A stretch of 30,505 bases of DNA from UBA3871 sp041797745 (GCA_041797745.1 JBHBZU010000030.1:1-30505); one strand, 5' to 3'. Shown: positions 10,001 through 18,433, counted from the stretch's first letter. Program-made: numbers and translations. The notes: generated by a model not told the origin, from the letters alone.

Positions 10001-10566
10001 TAAGTGAAAGATATGAATTTTTAACAGCTCAAAGAAAAGATATTTTAGACGCGGCAGAAAATTTAGAGCGAATTATCGAGGATATGGAAAAAACCATTAC
10101 CGAAAGATTCAGAGAATCCTTTGACGGTGTAGTAGCAAACTTTGATAATATTTTCCGCGAACTTTTCGGAGGCGGCCATGCGGAGCTTCGTTTAGATGAT
10201 CCGTCCAAACCGCTGGAGTCAGGCATTGATATTATTGCACAGCCACCGGGCAAGAAACTGCAAAATATCAATCTCCTTTCCGGTGGAGAAAAAACCATGA
10301 CAGCCATTGCATTAATGTTTGCGGTTCTTAAGCACAAACCTACACCTTTCTGCATTTTAGATGAGGTGGAGGCTGCTTTGGATGAAGCTAATATTGATAG
10401 ATTTGCCGGATATTTGAACAACTTTGACACTATTCAGTTCACATTGGTAACTCACCAAAAGGCCACAATGGAGCATGCTGACGTTTTATACGGCGTGACA
10501 ATGCCGGAACAGGGAGTATCCAAGGTTATCAGCTTAAAACTGGGTGACAGTTTTGAACTGGAATAG
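7021..10566 (+). CDS. smc: Chromosome segregation ATPase SMC
   Basis: Core subunit of the condensin-like SMC-ScpAB complex that compacts and segregates the chromosome. Length 1181 residues, as expected. The Walker A motif GPNGSGKSN is at 31-39, with the conserved AVRWVLGEQ just after. Long coiled-coil arms flank a hinge at roughly residues 500-680 (SGIQGVVAEL to GGAITGG). The C-terminal head has the ABC signature LSGGEKTMTAIAL beginning near residue 1086 and the Walker B/D-loop segment CILDEVEAALDEAN near 1114-1127. The ATG overlaps the end of rnc by 11 bases, with AGAGGAATC before it as a modest ribosome binding site. No break or frameshift is seen. Confidence 0.98.
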   Translation: MYFKKLDMHGFKSFAEPVSIEFHNGITCIVGPNGSGKSNISDAVRWVLGEQSPKALRGGKMDEIIFAGTANRKSRGMAEVTLTIDNSDGSLDTPYTEVAITRRMYRSGESEYLINGNHCRLKDIRELIMDTGIGVDGYSLIGQGKIADIVANKTESRREIFEEAAGIVMYRTKKAESEKKLAAANQNLERVNDVVAEIEGRIDNLRADSIKAKEYVELRDKYKELEINITLQKIENLDMNNEYLKDDINETDAEIEALNDAKTEIDQAVAENRLRSESLEELYSESNRKLMASIDEINMLNNKSQVNNEKLTAIDHNIERLTKEIEESGEKLEREKAGAVEFAKTKDGVDTKLAALNAVLKEKINLQAEAVAENAAQVQKIDSMKNEIFSLHSLCAEKKAEITSMEGLKSNLDRRRTSLCEELTRSGSEKEEVLRAQETAKEEIKTLEKRFDTLINESREKKAVYLDKLNKERQLSKELEEARLSYGQLSARKKTIEEMESNYEGYNGAVKFVMRSGFSGIQGVVAELMSVPEGFETAVETALGGSLQNVVCQKDKDAKFVIEQLKKNKAGRLTFLPMESVKGRGSQDNSLSKEAGFKGYGVDCISFDEKYRGIFEYLLGRVAVVDSMEHAISLSKKAGGAIRFVTLEGEIINAGGAITGGKYKNNTANLLERKAEIAKLEESIQKLKTVRDNSLSVLEKVREEIGRYSEEAEALSNRSRETEVKLLTCKNQLEVLESVIADNASDDQKREKELKSIDTEKQGADKLIAQINQEIAAAQDKIGLLEENIKAEVKANEVQKVRLEAISEEITGARIDVTAAEGEKNAADQMAQRIQGEIDLLEAQIEIKKNEREALLEQRTSLTGELNVDEIVRDKETARRKLEDYIAELAEEKATVTAGLNADFARKDEIDEKLKGLQDKKFQLELKQGKQETQLENFKERLWNEFEVTYLQAMEFKKHGFNMAGAERESRKINSRMKELGEVNIGAIKEYASVSERYEFLTAQRKDILDAAENLERIIEDMEKTITERFRESFDGVVANFDNIFRELFGGGHAELRLDDPSKPLESGIDIIAQPPGKKLQNINLLSGGEKTMTAIALMFAVLKHKPTPFCILDEVEAALDEANIDRFAGYLNNFDTIQFTLVTHQKATMEHADVLYGVTMPEQGVSKVISLKLGDSFELE

Positions 10567-10597
10567 CCGGAATAGCAGAAAGGAAAAGATAGATATT

Positions 10598-11494
10598 ATG
10601 GAATTTGGTAAGAAAAAATCTTTCTTTGGAAAGATGGGTGAAAAACTGGCAAAAGTGCTGGTTTCCCGTGTGGAAGTTGACGAGGAGCTTCTGGAAGAAC
10701 TGGAAGAAGTGTTGATTACTTCCGATATAGGTATGGATACCACTATGAAAATTGTAGAGTCTCTTCGCAAGGCGGTTCACGATGATTATCTTTCTGAAAG
10801 CGATGAAGTCAGGGAAAGACTTAAAAAAATCATGGGAGAAATTATGGACAAGGGCGAACGTCATAAGCTATCGTCCAAAAGACCGCTGGTTATCACCATG
10901 ATTGGTATAAACGGCGGAGGAAAGACTACCACCATCGGTAAGCTGGCATATCGCTTAAAGGCAGAGGGTAATTCCGTAATGCTGGCGGCGGCGGATACTT
11001 TTAGAGCGGCGGCGGCGGAACAACTTGCTATCTGGGGAGAAAGAAACAACGTTCCGGTAGTAAGACACCAGGAGGGAGCAGACCCGTCGGCTGTAATCTT
11101 CGACGCTATTCAGTCCGCTAAAGCTAAAGCTGCGGATGTACTGATTTGCGATACGGCAGGCAGACTTCAAAATAAGAAGAATCTGATGAGCGAGCTTGAA
11201 AAGATGAATAAAGTTATAGATAGAGAATTTCCTGAGGCGGATAGGGAAACTCTGTTGGTGCTGGATGCTACTACAGGAAAGAATGCTATTTCACAAGCAA
11301 AGGAGTTTGGCGATATTGCCAATCTCACCGGCATTGTAATTACGAAGCTGGATGGAACGGCAAAGGGAGGCATTGCAATCACGATTGCGGATGAATTTGA
11401 CATGGCTGTGAAGTTCATCGGCGTCGGAGAGGGGATAGAAGACCTAAAGAGCTTTAATCCTGCTGAATTTATAGGAGGCATTTTCGATGAGTAA
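10598..11494 (+). CDS. ftsY: Signal recognition particle receptor FtsY
   Basis: SRP-family GTPase that docks ribosome-nascent chain-SRP complexes at the membrane. The N domain covers about residues 1-90 and the GTPase (NG) domain about 95-298. The P-loop is GINGGGKT at 103-110, followed by AAADTFRAAAAEQL, DTAGRLQ and TKLDGTAKGG. I chose the ATG at 10598 because AGAAAGGA precedes it by 13 bases and the protein then begins MEFGKKKSFFGKM as in other FtsY proteins. An in-frame ATG at 10544 lies inside smc and would add a non-conserved tail. Length is 298 residues, with no acidic A domain, as in many Firmicutes. The stop overlaps the start of der by 8 bases. Confidence 0.96.
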   Translation: MEFGKKKSFFGKMGEKLAKVLVSRVEVDEELLEELEEVLITSDIGMDTTMKIVESLRKAVHDDYLSESDEVRERLKKIMGEIMDKGERHKLSSKRPLVITMIGINGGGKTTTIGKLAYRLKAEGNSVMLAAADTFRAAAAEQLAIWGERNNVPVVRHQEGADPSAVIFDAIQSAKAKAADVLICDTAGRLQNKKNLMSELEKMNKVIDREFPEADRETLLVLDATTGKNAISQAKEFGDIANLTGIVITKLDGTAKGGIAITIADEFDMAVKFIGVGEGIEDLKSFNPAEFIGGIFDE

Positions 11495-12821
11495 GCCTAT
11501 TGTGGCGATTGTAGGTAGACCTAATGTGGGGAAATCTACATTCTTTAATAAAATTATAGGAAAGAGAGTATCAATTGTAGAAGATACTCCGGGGGTAACA
11601 AGAGACCGCATTTATGGTGAAGCGGAGTGGCTTGGAAAGTACTTTGCTCTAATTGATACAGGTGGTATTGAACCCTCCAGCAAGGACGTTATCCTTTCTC
11701 AGATGAGAGAACAGGCGCAGATTGCTATTGATACTGCCAACGTTATTTTGTTTATAGTGGACGGTCGTGAGGGCTTAACCGCCGCTGATCGCGAAGTAGG
11801 CGAAATGCTTATGCGAACAGGAAAGAAGATTATTTTGGTTGTCAATAAAGTGGACAATCCGAGAAAACTTCCGGATGATTTTTATGATTTCTACGAGCTG
11901 GGACTTGGGGAACCAATGGCTATTTCTGCGGCAAATATGTTGGGCTTCGGAGAAATTTTAGATGAGATTGTAGCTTCTTTTCCTGAGGGGGCTGATTTGG
12001 ATGACGAAGATTCCGTAAAGATTGCGGTTATCGGAAAGCCTAACGTAGGTAAGTCTTCCCTTATAAATGAACTTTTAGGTGAAAACAGGGTAATTGTATC
12101 TTCAATAGCAGGAACTACAAGAGATTCCATCGACACACCTTTTGAAAGAGACGGAAAGAAATATCTCCTTATTGATACTGCAGGTATCAGACGTAAGAGC
12201 AAGGTCAATGATGATATTGAAAGATTTTCCGTAATAAGAGCCATAGCCGCTGTTGAAAGATGTGACGTGGCGCTTCTCATGATTGATGCAGAAGAGGGAG
12301 TTACGGAGCAGGACAAAAAGATTGCAGGCGTAGCGCACGAAGCGGGCAAGGGCATTGTGGTGGTAGTAAATAAATGGGATTTAATCGATAAAGAGACTAA
12401 CACCATGCGAGATTTTGAAAGAGAAATCGCTAAAGAACTTACTTTCATGAGCTACGCTCCGACGGTTTTCATATCCGTGCTTGAGCATAAGAGAGTTCAG
12501 AAAGTTATTGATATGGCAGACTATGTGCAGGAAAAGCGCTCTTTGCGTATACCGACAGGTCAACTGAATGCTTTGATTGCTGACGCAACCATGATGAAGC
12601 CTACACCATCGGACAAGGGTAAACATCTAAAGATTTACTATGCAACTCAGGTCGGTGTACAGCCGCCGCTCTTTAGCTTTCAGATTAACAAGAGGGATCT
12701 CATGCATTTCTCTTATGCAAGATATCTTGAAAACCGTATTCGCGAATCCTTTGGCTTTGAGGGAACTTCAATTAAGTTTGTATTCCGCGAAAAAGGAGAA
12801 AGGGACAATTCGGACTTTTAG
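11487..12821 (+). CDS. der: Ribosome biogenesis GTPase Der (EngA)
   Basis: Essential GTPase with two tandem G domains and a C-terminal KH-like domain, acting in 50S subunit assembly. Length 444 residues. G domain 1 has GRPNVGKS at 10-17, DTGG and NKVD; G domain 2 has GKPNVGKS at 183-190, DTAGIR and NKWDL. The C-terminal part, from about residue 355, ends in IKFVFREKGE as in other Der proteins (which usually end in a similar IxFxFRxK segment). It overlaps ftsY by 8 bases. The order der-plsY is common in Firmicutes, although gpsA, often third, does not follow here. Confidence 0.98.
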   Translation: MSKPIVAIVGRPNVGKSTFFNKIIGKRVSIVEDTPGVTRDRIYGEAEWLGKYFALIDTGGIEPSSKDVILSQMREQAQIAIDTANVILFIVDGREGLTAADREVGEMLMRTGKKIILVVNKVDNPRKLPDDFYDFYELGLGEPMAISAANMLGFGEILDEIVASFPEGADLDDEDSVKIAVIGKPNVGKSSLINELLGENRVIVSSIAGTTRDSIDTPFERDGKKYLLIDTAGIRRKSKVNDDIERFSVIRAIAAVERCDVALLMIDAEEGVTEQDKKIAGVAHEAGKGIVVVVNKWDLIDKETNTMRDFEREIAKELTFMSYAPTVFISVLEHKRVQKVIDMADYVQEKRSLRIPTGQLNALIADATMMKPTPSDKGKHLKIYYATQVGVQPPLFSFQINKRDLMHFSYARYLENRIRESFGFEGTSIKFVFREKGERDNSDF

Positions 12822-12872
12822 TATAGTTTAATATACCGATGATATGCGATAAAAGAAAAGAGGAAATTGGTT

Positions 12873-13595
12873 ATGGGTAATGTTGTAATAGGCGGGGCTG
12901 ACGGTCCAACAGCGATTTTTATAAGAGGTGGAGCCTCCTTTGTCATAGAAAATCCGATATTTTTAATAGCAATCGGCATAGCGGTATTTGTGATTTCTTA
13001 TTTTTTAGGGAATATCAGTCCGGCTATTTTGATTGGCCGTGCTTATGGCATTGACATTAAAAAAGAGGGAAGCGGCAATGCGGGAACTACAAATGTAATG
13101 CGTGTGCTTGGCAAAAAGGCTGCGGTAGGAACTCTGATTATAGACATAGGGAAAGGCATTGTGGCGGTTCTTTTGGGGAAACTGGCAGGATATTTATATG
13201 CCGTAAGAAGTTTAGGTTTAACTGATGAAGAATCTATTCACTGGTTAATGATGATTTTAGCTATGGGATGTGCATTCTTCGTATTTATAGGTCATATCTG
13301 GCCTCTTCTTTTCGGTTTTAAGGGTGGAAAGGGTGTAGCTACAGCTTTCGGAGCTTTAGTGACAATAAATTTGATGATGGGACTTATGTGTCTCTTGGTG
13401 GTGGCAGTTGTGGTGCTGATTTTTAGGATGTCATCTTTAGGCTCAATCTGCGGTGCCCTTTCGCTTCCGATTATAGCAACTTTTGTGGAGCCTGTATTTG
13501 TACCTATGGGGTCTTTGATGGCTATTATTGTAATCATTAAGCACCGCTCAAATATAAAAAGAATTTTAAGACATGAGGAGTCCAAACTGTTCTAG
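12873..13595 (+). CDS. plsY: Glycerol-3-phosphate acyltransferase PlsY, with unusual N-terminal GGADGPT extension
   Basis: Integral membrane enzyme that transfers the acyl group from acyl phosphate (made by PlsX) to glycerol-3-phosphate. PlsY motifs are GSGNAGTTNVMR (about residues 67-78), GFKGGKGVATAFG and the C-terminal KHRSNIKRIL. Several hydrophobic segments span the protein. The ATG at 12873 follows AGAGGAA; an in-frame TTG two codons earlier is less likely. The first 35 or so residues are not part of normal PlsY, which begins around YFLGNISPAIL. They read MGNVVIGGADGPTAIF and so resemble the GGADGPT signature of sodium-translocating decarboxylase beta subunits. Length is 240 residues against about 200 for typical PlsY. 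The extension is in frame and without a stop; whether it is translated is not proven. Confidence 0.94.
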   Translation: MGNVVIGGADGPTAIFIRGGASFVIENPIFLIAIGIAVFVISYFLGNISPAILIGRAYGIDIKKEGSGNAGTTNVMRVLGKKAAVGTLIIDIGKGIVAVLLGKLAGYLYAVRSLGLTDEESIHWLMMILAMGCAFFVFIGHIWPLLFGFKGGKGVATAFGALVTINLMMGLMCLLVVAVVVLIFRMSSLGSICGALSLPIIATFVEPVFVPMGSLMAIIVIIKHRSNIKRILRHEESKLF

Positions 13596-13697
13596 CAGGT
13601 TAAGGATTTGTGGATTTTTGGATTTGCGAATCAAATTGTTTTAAAAAGTATTAAGTTTTAAGAAACAGTTACTTAAAGAGATGTCTTTTTATTTAAA

Positions 13698-13733
13698 AGA
13701 AGAATGGTGAGCCAAGTGACTCACCATTCTTCT
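13698..13733. terminator. Long perfect inverted repeat after plsY, possible terminator
   Basis: Arms 13698-13711 (AGAAGAATGGTGAG) and 13720-13733 pair perfectly over 14 bases around an 8-base loop. It lies about 100 bases after the plsY stop. There is no T-run on the plus-strand side. On the minus strand the hairpin is followed by TTTT and A/T-rich sequence, but no minus-strand gene ends here. It could end the valS-plsY transcript in a T-run-independent way or act as an RNA-stabilising 3' hairpin. Confidence 0.55.
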
Positions 13734-13789
13734 GATAGTATGTATAGTTGTGTAAGTAGGAAAACATGCAATTTTTATTATACTATCAG
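13732..13789. repeat. Second inverted repeat overlapping the 14-bp hairpin
   Basis: CTGATAGTAT at 13732-13741 is matched by ATACTATCAG at 13780-13789 (10 bases, perfect). Its left arm begins within the right arm of the preceding hairpin. The 293-base gap 13596-13888 shows no gene; it holds these two repeats and A/T-rich sequence leading to the next gene. Confidence 0.5.
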
Positions 13790-13888
13790 TCTATATCATC
13801 AAGCGCAATAATAGTGCAATAAATATACGGAAAATTGATGTTTTTAAAAAATTAGAAGATTTTAGAATAAGTTTGGAGTAAGAGAGAA

Positions 13889-14662
13889 ATGTACGATTTT
13901 ACAAGTATGAATCCGATTTTAATAGCAGCGGCGGTTATCCCTGCTGTATTTCTGCTGATTCAAATTTACAAATTAGATAAACTCGAAAGAGAACCCATGG
14001 GTCTGTTATTGAATTTAGCGGTTTGGGGAGTTTTAGCAACAATTCTTGCCATGTTTTTAGAAAGTGTTGGTGAAATAGTTATGGCTCTTATGGGATTAGA
14101 CGGCAACAGTCTTGTTGGAGGTCTTTTCCTGTATTTCATTGTAGTTGGTGGCGCAGAAGAGGGCGCAAAATATTTTCTTTTAAAGAAGAGAACATGGAAT
14201 ACTAAAGAATTTAACTGTAAGTTTGACGCCATAATATATGCTACTTACGTTTCTCTGGGGTTTGCCCTTTGGGAAAATATAGGATATGTAACCATGTACG
14301 GTCTTTCCAATGCCTTGATTAGAGCAGCTACTGCGATTCCGGGACATGCCAGCTTTGGTGTATTTATGGGGATTTTTTACGGTCTTTCCAAGGCGGCAGC
14401 AGTGGACGGTAATATGAGAAAAAGTAAATCTTATGGAAGATTAGCCTTTTGGGTGCCTGTGTTTTTCCATGGAACCTATGACTTCTTGGCGACCAGAGAG
14501 AACATGGATATGGCTTTTACGGTCTTTACACTGATAATGTTTATTATTGCTTATGTTAAAGTTAAAGACAGCGCTAAAAAGGATAAATATTTCCAGGATT
14601 ACGAAGATTTGGACATTAGCTACTATCTAAAAAACAATAACCCGAACAGGCGGATTATGTAG
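13889..14662 (+). CDS. PrsW-family intramembrane metalloprotease
   Basis: Polytopic membrane protein of 257 residues. The family signature GGAEEGAK places the acidic EExxK motif at E90, E91 and K94. A later FDAIIYATYVSLGFALWENIGY segment and the histidine-containing segments PGHASFGVFMG and FFHGTYDFL supply further conserved polar residues, as in PrsW and related CPBP-like proteases. B. subtilis PrsW starts the degradation of anti-sigma factor RsiW; no sigma/anti-sigma pair is visible in this window, so the target here is unknown. The ATG follows GGAGTAAGAGAG. It is separated from plsY by 293 bases with inverted repeats, so it is probably transcribed on its own. It converges with the minus-strand phosphoglucomutase gene with only 18 bases between the stops. 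Confidence 0.85.
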   Translation: MYDFTSMNPILIAAAVIPAVFLLIQIYKLDKLEREPMGLLLNLAVWGVLATILAMFLESVGEIVMALMGLDGNSLVGGLFLYFIVVGGAEEGAKYFLLKKRTWNTKEFNCKFDAIIYATYVSLGFALWENIGYVTMYGLSNALIRAATAIPGHASFGVFMGIFYGLSKAAAVDGNMRKSKSYGRLAFWVPVFFHGTYDFLATRENMDMAFTVFTLIMFIIAYVKVKDSAKKDKYFQDYEDLDISYYLKNNNPNRRIM

Positions 14663-14680
14663 ATAAGGGAACCCCATAAT

Positions 14681-16384
14681 TCAGTTTATCAGTTTTTCCA
14701 TAATCTCCCGCCTCTTTTCAAGCAGCGCTTCGGACTGCTCCATAGTATCACCTTTGATGGAGTGGTAGATTTTGATTTTCGGCTCCGTTCCGGAGGGTCT
14801 GATCGCCATCCATGAACCGTCGTCAAATATGTATTTTAAAACATTTGATTTTGGAAGTCCGTCGCAGCCGTAAGCATAGTCTTTAATTTCCTTAATCTTT
14901 CCAAGTCCCGCTAAATTAAAGCCTGATATAGCTCCGTCCTTTCCAATCTGACGAAGCTTTGACATAATAGAATCAATCTTTTCTTGACCTTTCTTGCCCT
15001 TTAGGACATAGGAATCAAGCTCATCCAAATAGTAACCGTACTTTTCATAAAGCCCTTTCAAAACATCCACTAATGTGAGCCCCTTTTCTTTGTAGTAAGC
15101 GGTCATTTCGCATATCAGCATTGCGGTGACTACGGCATCTTTATCTCTGGCGTAATCGCCAACCAAATATCCATAGCTGTCTTCATAGCCTAAAACATAT
15201 TCATAATTTTGTTCCAACTGAAATTTGTTCATAAGTGCGCCGATAAACTTAAAACCTGTTAGGGTATTAAAGACATTTAAACCGTAATCGGCAGCAATAT
15301 CAGCTCCAAGCTCACCGGTAACAACAGTTTTTATAAAAGAGCTTTTGGAATTTAACCGTTGACGACGACGCATTAGAACATAGTCTGTTAAAACTGCACC
15401 TGTCTGATTCCCGTTAAACAGCTGAAACTCTCCATTTTTGTCTTTTACTGCAATACCTATTCTATCCGAATCAGGGTCCGTACCAAAGGCAAGGTCTGCG
15501 TCCTTTTCTTTAGCCAGTTCAATTACCATCTTAAGAGCGCTCTTTTCTTCAGGGTTTGGAGAAGTGACGGTGGGGAAGTTGCCGTCAGGAACCGCCTGTG
15601 CTTCAACAACGTATACTTTTTCATATCCTAAATCTGAAAGCAAACGGGTAACGGGCATAAAGCCTGCCCCATGAAGTGCAGAATAAGCTACCTTAAGGGA
15701 ACTTTTAGCTTGAGTAGAAAGCCCGTGAGCCTCTTTCCTAACCGCGTTAAGAAAACGCTCAACTTCCTGCTGACCTATTTCGCGAATAAGACCTTTTGCC
15801 AATGCTTCTTCGTAAGGCAGGAGCTTTGTGGAGGTGATGTCCACTGAATTTACCAAGTCAATGCAACGCGCCGCATCCTTTGGGTTAAGCTGGCAACCTG
15901 TATGGTCGTAAGCTTTGTAGCCATTGTACTCAGGCGGATTGTGGCTTGCGGTAACAACCACACCTCCGCAGCAGCCAAGGTCTCTTACAGTGAAAGAAAG
16001 CAAAGGTGTGGCGGATAACATTGTGTAAAGATAGGTAGTGATACCCTGGGCAGCAAAAGTACAGGATATTTCGCGAGCAAATTCATAAGAAAAGTTGCGG
16101 CAGTCGTAAGCAACAGCCACACCTCGCCTCTTTGCCTCTTCGCCGAACTGTTCCAACAGAAAAAGGGCAAAGCCTGTGGTGGCACGTCTGATATTGTAAC
16201 TGTTAATGCGGTTAGAGCCTGCTCCGAGGATACCGCGAAGACCGCCGGTGCCAAATTCCAAATCTTTATAAAATCTGTCTTCTATTTCATTTTCCTCTGT
16301 AAGACCTGCAAGTTCTCTGTGAGTAGCCTCATCGAAGAAGCTATCGGTTTTCCAAAAATCATAGATGGCTTTATAGTTTCTCAT
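14681..16384 (-). CDS. Phosphoglucomutase (alpha-D-phosphohexomutase family)
   Basis: Interconverts glucose-1-phosphate and glucose-6-phosphate (possibly also mannose phosphates). Length 567 residues, like B. subtilis PgcA. The phosphoserine loop TASHNP places the catalytic serine at about S147, the metal loop DPDSDR lies near residues 303-308, the sugar-binding loop is GYEDSYGY, and the phosphate-binding loop is RPSGTEPK near the C-terminus. The start is supported by AAAGGA about 8 bases upstream on the minus strand. It lies 101 bases downstream of the amylase-family gene on the same strand, so the two may form a small glucan or maltodextrin unit in which released sugar enters glycolysis. 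No strong terminator is visible past its stop. Confidence 0.94.
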   Translation of the reverse strand: MRNYKAIYDFWKTDSFFDEATHRELAGLTEENEIEDRFYKDLEFGTGGLRGILGAGSNRINSYNIRRATTGFALFLLEQFGEEAKRRGVAVAYDCRNFSYEFAREISCTFAAQGITTYLYTMLSATPLLSFTVRDLGCCGGVVVTASHNPPEYNGYKAYDHTGCQLNPKDAARCIDLVNSVDITSTKLLPYEEALAKGLIREIGQQEVERFLNAVRKEAHGLSTQAKSSLKVAYSALHGAGFMPVTRLLSDLGYEKVYVVEAQAVPDGNFPTVTSPNPEEKSALKMVIELAKEKDADLAFGTDPDSDRIGIAVKDKNGEFQLFNGNQTGAVLTDYVLMRRRQRLNSKSSFIKTVVTGELGADIAADYGLNVFNTLTGFKFIGALMNKFQLEQNYEYVLGYEDSYGYLVGDYARDKDAVVTAMLICEMTAYYKEKGLTLVDVLKGLYEKYGYYLDELDSYVLKGKKGQEKIDSIMSKLRQIGKDGAISGFNLAGLGKIKEIKDYAYGCDGLPKSNVLKYIFDDGSWMAIRPSGTEPKIKIYHSIKGDTMEQSEALLEKRREIMEKLIN

Positions 16385-16485
16385 AAATAGTTCCTTTTAG
16401 TCTTTAACCCATTTAGGTTATGTTTAGTAGCTTGATTATATTCGGGTCTTGGTTTTAGCCGATTAAGGTTAATGCTGACACATAT

Positions 16486-18354
16486 TTATTCGATTTCGAC
16501 TACACTTCCGTCCTTAATGATAAGAACCTGCAAAGGTTCGATGTGGTGTCCCTCATAGTAGGCTGTCTGGGTAAGGCTTCTGTTAACTAAAACTGTGATA
16601 AATTCGCGAACCTGATCGGATAAGAAGTCTTCGCCATAGTAAAATCTGGTGATTCCCACACATTCTTTGCCGTTTTCGAATATAGTATATTCACCGTCCT
16701 TGAGAACTTGATTTTCATTATAAAATCGAGTCCAAAAGCTGTAATTTTTCATTATTTTTTTATCTTCGTTGCCCCAAGGGAAAGCGCCTCTGCAATAAGG
16801 AGCCTCCAGCCCCTCCATGCCGGCTTCGTCACCATAGTAGAGAGACGGTACTCCGGGCATTGCAAAACGAAGAGCGTTTACAAGGGCTTCACGTCGCAAT
16901 CCCATAGCACGATGTTCGTCATCAAGCTGGAAATTTTCCTTTTCTTCTTCAGGAATATCTCTTGCTTCACCGAGGAACGTCAGAAGTCTGGTGCTGTCAT
17001 GAGAACCTGCAAGATTAAGGCAGGCGTAAAAGTTTTCTTTAGGATAACTTTCGGCAATATCCATCATTGACTTCGTGAAGTCTTTGGAATTTATGCGCCC
17101 CAGTACGAAATCAAGGGAAGCTTCCATGAAAGGATAGTGAACGGTGCTGTCCAGCTCACGCCCTGAAAAATATTTGCGGCGTATATTGTCACTGATTTTG
17201 GTAGTGGCCTCATCTTTTACATCACCTATTAGGATACTGTCAGGATTTTCAGCTTTCATTGCTTCGCGTATCATTTCAACGAAGAGGTCAGGCAAGTCAT
17301 CTGCGGAATCAAGTCGCCATCCGCTAGCACCTAACCTTATCCAGTGACGAATGACTCCGTTCTCCCCACAAATAAATTCCTGATATGAAGAACCGTTTTC
17401 TGAAACTTTAGGAAGTTCCACGAAGTCGTGCCAACAGTCATAGCCCGGCTCTTCAGGAATGAAACGATACCAAGAGCGATAAGGGGAATAAATATCCCAG
17501 TAGGCCCCTTTTCCCCCATAGTTTGCAAAATAATCAAAGTATTTACTGTCTCTACCTGTGCGGTTGAAAACGCCGTCAAGAATAATCCTGATTCCATGTT
17601 CTTTTGCTTTAGAACAAAGCAGGCGAAAATCATCTTCATCTCCAAGCAAGGTGTCAATTTTCATGTAGTCGGCCGTATCATAGCGGTGATTGGAGGTGGC
17701 TTCAAATATAGGATTTAGACAAATGATACTGATACCCAGCGTTTCAAGATAAGAGAGCTTTTCTCTTATACCTTTGAGAGTACCGCAAAAGAAAGGCCAG
17801 CGAGTTACGGCTCCCGTAGAGTCCTTTGTATAAAAGGGCTTGTCATTCCAATCCTGACAAATAATGCGGGATGGACCTTGCCAATCATCAGGGTGTGCGG
17901 AAAGTCGTATTCTGTCATACCAGTTATCTCCACGTGCAAAACGGTCAGGGAATATCTGATAAACTACGCCGTTCTTATACCATTCGGGTACCGGACTTGA
18001 TTCATAAACTGTTATGCGAAAGGCGGAGACTTTCAAATTGGAAAGACTGCCCTCACCACCAAGACCATCTGAACCTGTACCGTAATAGTACCTGTTGGAG
18101 CCTAAATCCAGCTGGAAATAGTACCAGCAAAGCCCCGCCTCTTCAGGCATATCTATTGTTACTTCAAAAAGCAGCGGATTATTTTCGGAACGCTCCATTG
18201 GGTAGGACTCAACTTCTTGACCGTCTTTTGCCATACAAAGAAGTACGTTTTTGGCACCAAAAGCCTCAATGGCAAGGTAAATGGGAGTACCAACCTGTAC
18301 TGCTCCGAAAGGTCGTCGATATTTCAATTGTTGTGAATTGTGGTAAATGTTCAT
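16486..18354 (-). CDS. GH13 alpha-glycosidase / neopullulanase-like protein with altered active site
   Basis: Alpha-amylase-family protein, 622 residues. An N-terminal beta domain (about 1-120) precedes the TIM barrel starting at VVYQIFPDRFARGDN. Conserved regions follow: region I DGVFNRTG (D260, N264, R265), region II GWRLDSADD (nucleophile D349), region III ILIGDVKDEA (D378) and region IV NLAGSHDSTR (D453). The family normally has His at the R265 position and Glu at D378, the general acid/base; I checked the codons (CGC and GAT on the minus strand). Other features are intact, including PGVPSLYYGDEAGMEG. Substrate could be maltodextrins, pullulan or cyclodextrins if active. No signal peptide is seen, so it is likely cytoplasmic. 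Divergent from the membrane protein gene at 18499; ribosome binding site (AGGTG) is weak. Confidence 0.92.
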   Translation of the reverse strand: MNIYHNSQQLKYRRPFGAVQVGTPIYLAIEAFGAKNVLLCMAKDGQEVESYPMERSENNPLLFEVTIDMPEEAGLCWYYFQLDLGSNRYYYGTGSDGLGGEGSLSNLKVSAFRITVYESSPVPEWYKNGVVYQIFPDRFARGDNWYDRIRLSAHPDDWQGPSRIICQDWNDKPFYTKDSTGAVTRWPFFCGTLKGIREKLSYLETLGISIICLNPIFEATSNHRYDTADYMKIDTLLGDEDDFRLLCSKAKEHGIRIILDGVFNRTGRDSKYFDYFANYGGKGAYWDIYSPYRSWYRFIPEEPGYDCWHDFVELPKVSENGSSYQEFICGENGVIRHWIRLGASGWRLDSADDLPDLFVEMIREAMKAENPDSILIGDVKDEATTKISDNIRRKYFSGRELDSTVHYPFMEASLDFVLGRINSKDFTKSMMDIAESYPKENFYACLNLAGSHDSTRLLTFLGEARDIPEEEKENFQLDDEHRAMGLRREALVNALRFAMPGVPSLYYGDEAGMEGLEAPYCRGAFPWGNEDKKIMKNYSFWTRFYNENQVLKDGEYTIFENGKECVGITRFYYGEDFLSDQVREFITVLVNRSLTQTAYYEGHHIEPLQVLIIKDGSVVEIE

Positions 18355-18433
18355 ATTAACACCTGTGTAAACCGAAATATTTAAACGTATATTCTATATT
18401 ATACTATAAATTTATATTAGTAGATAGCAAAAG

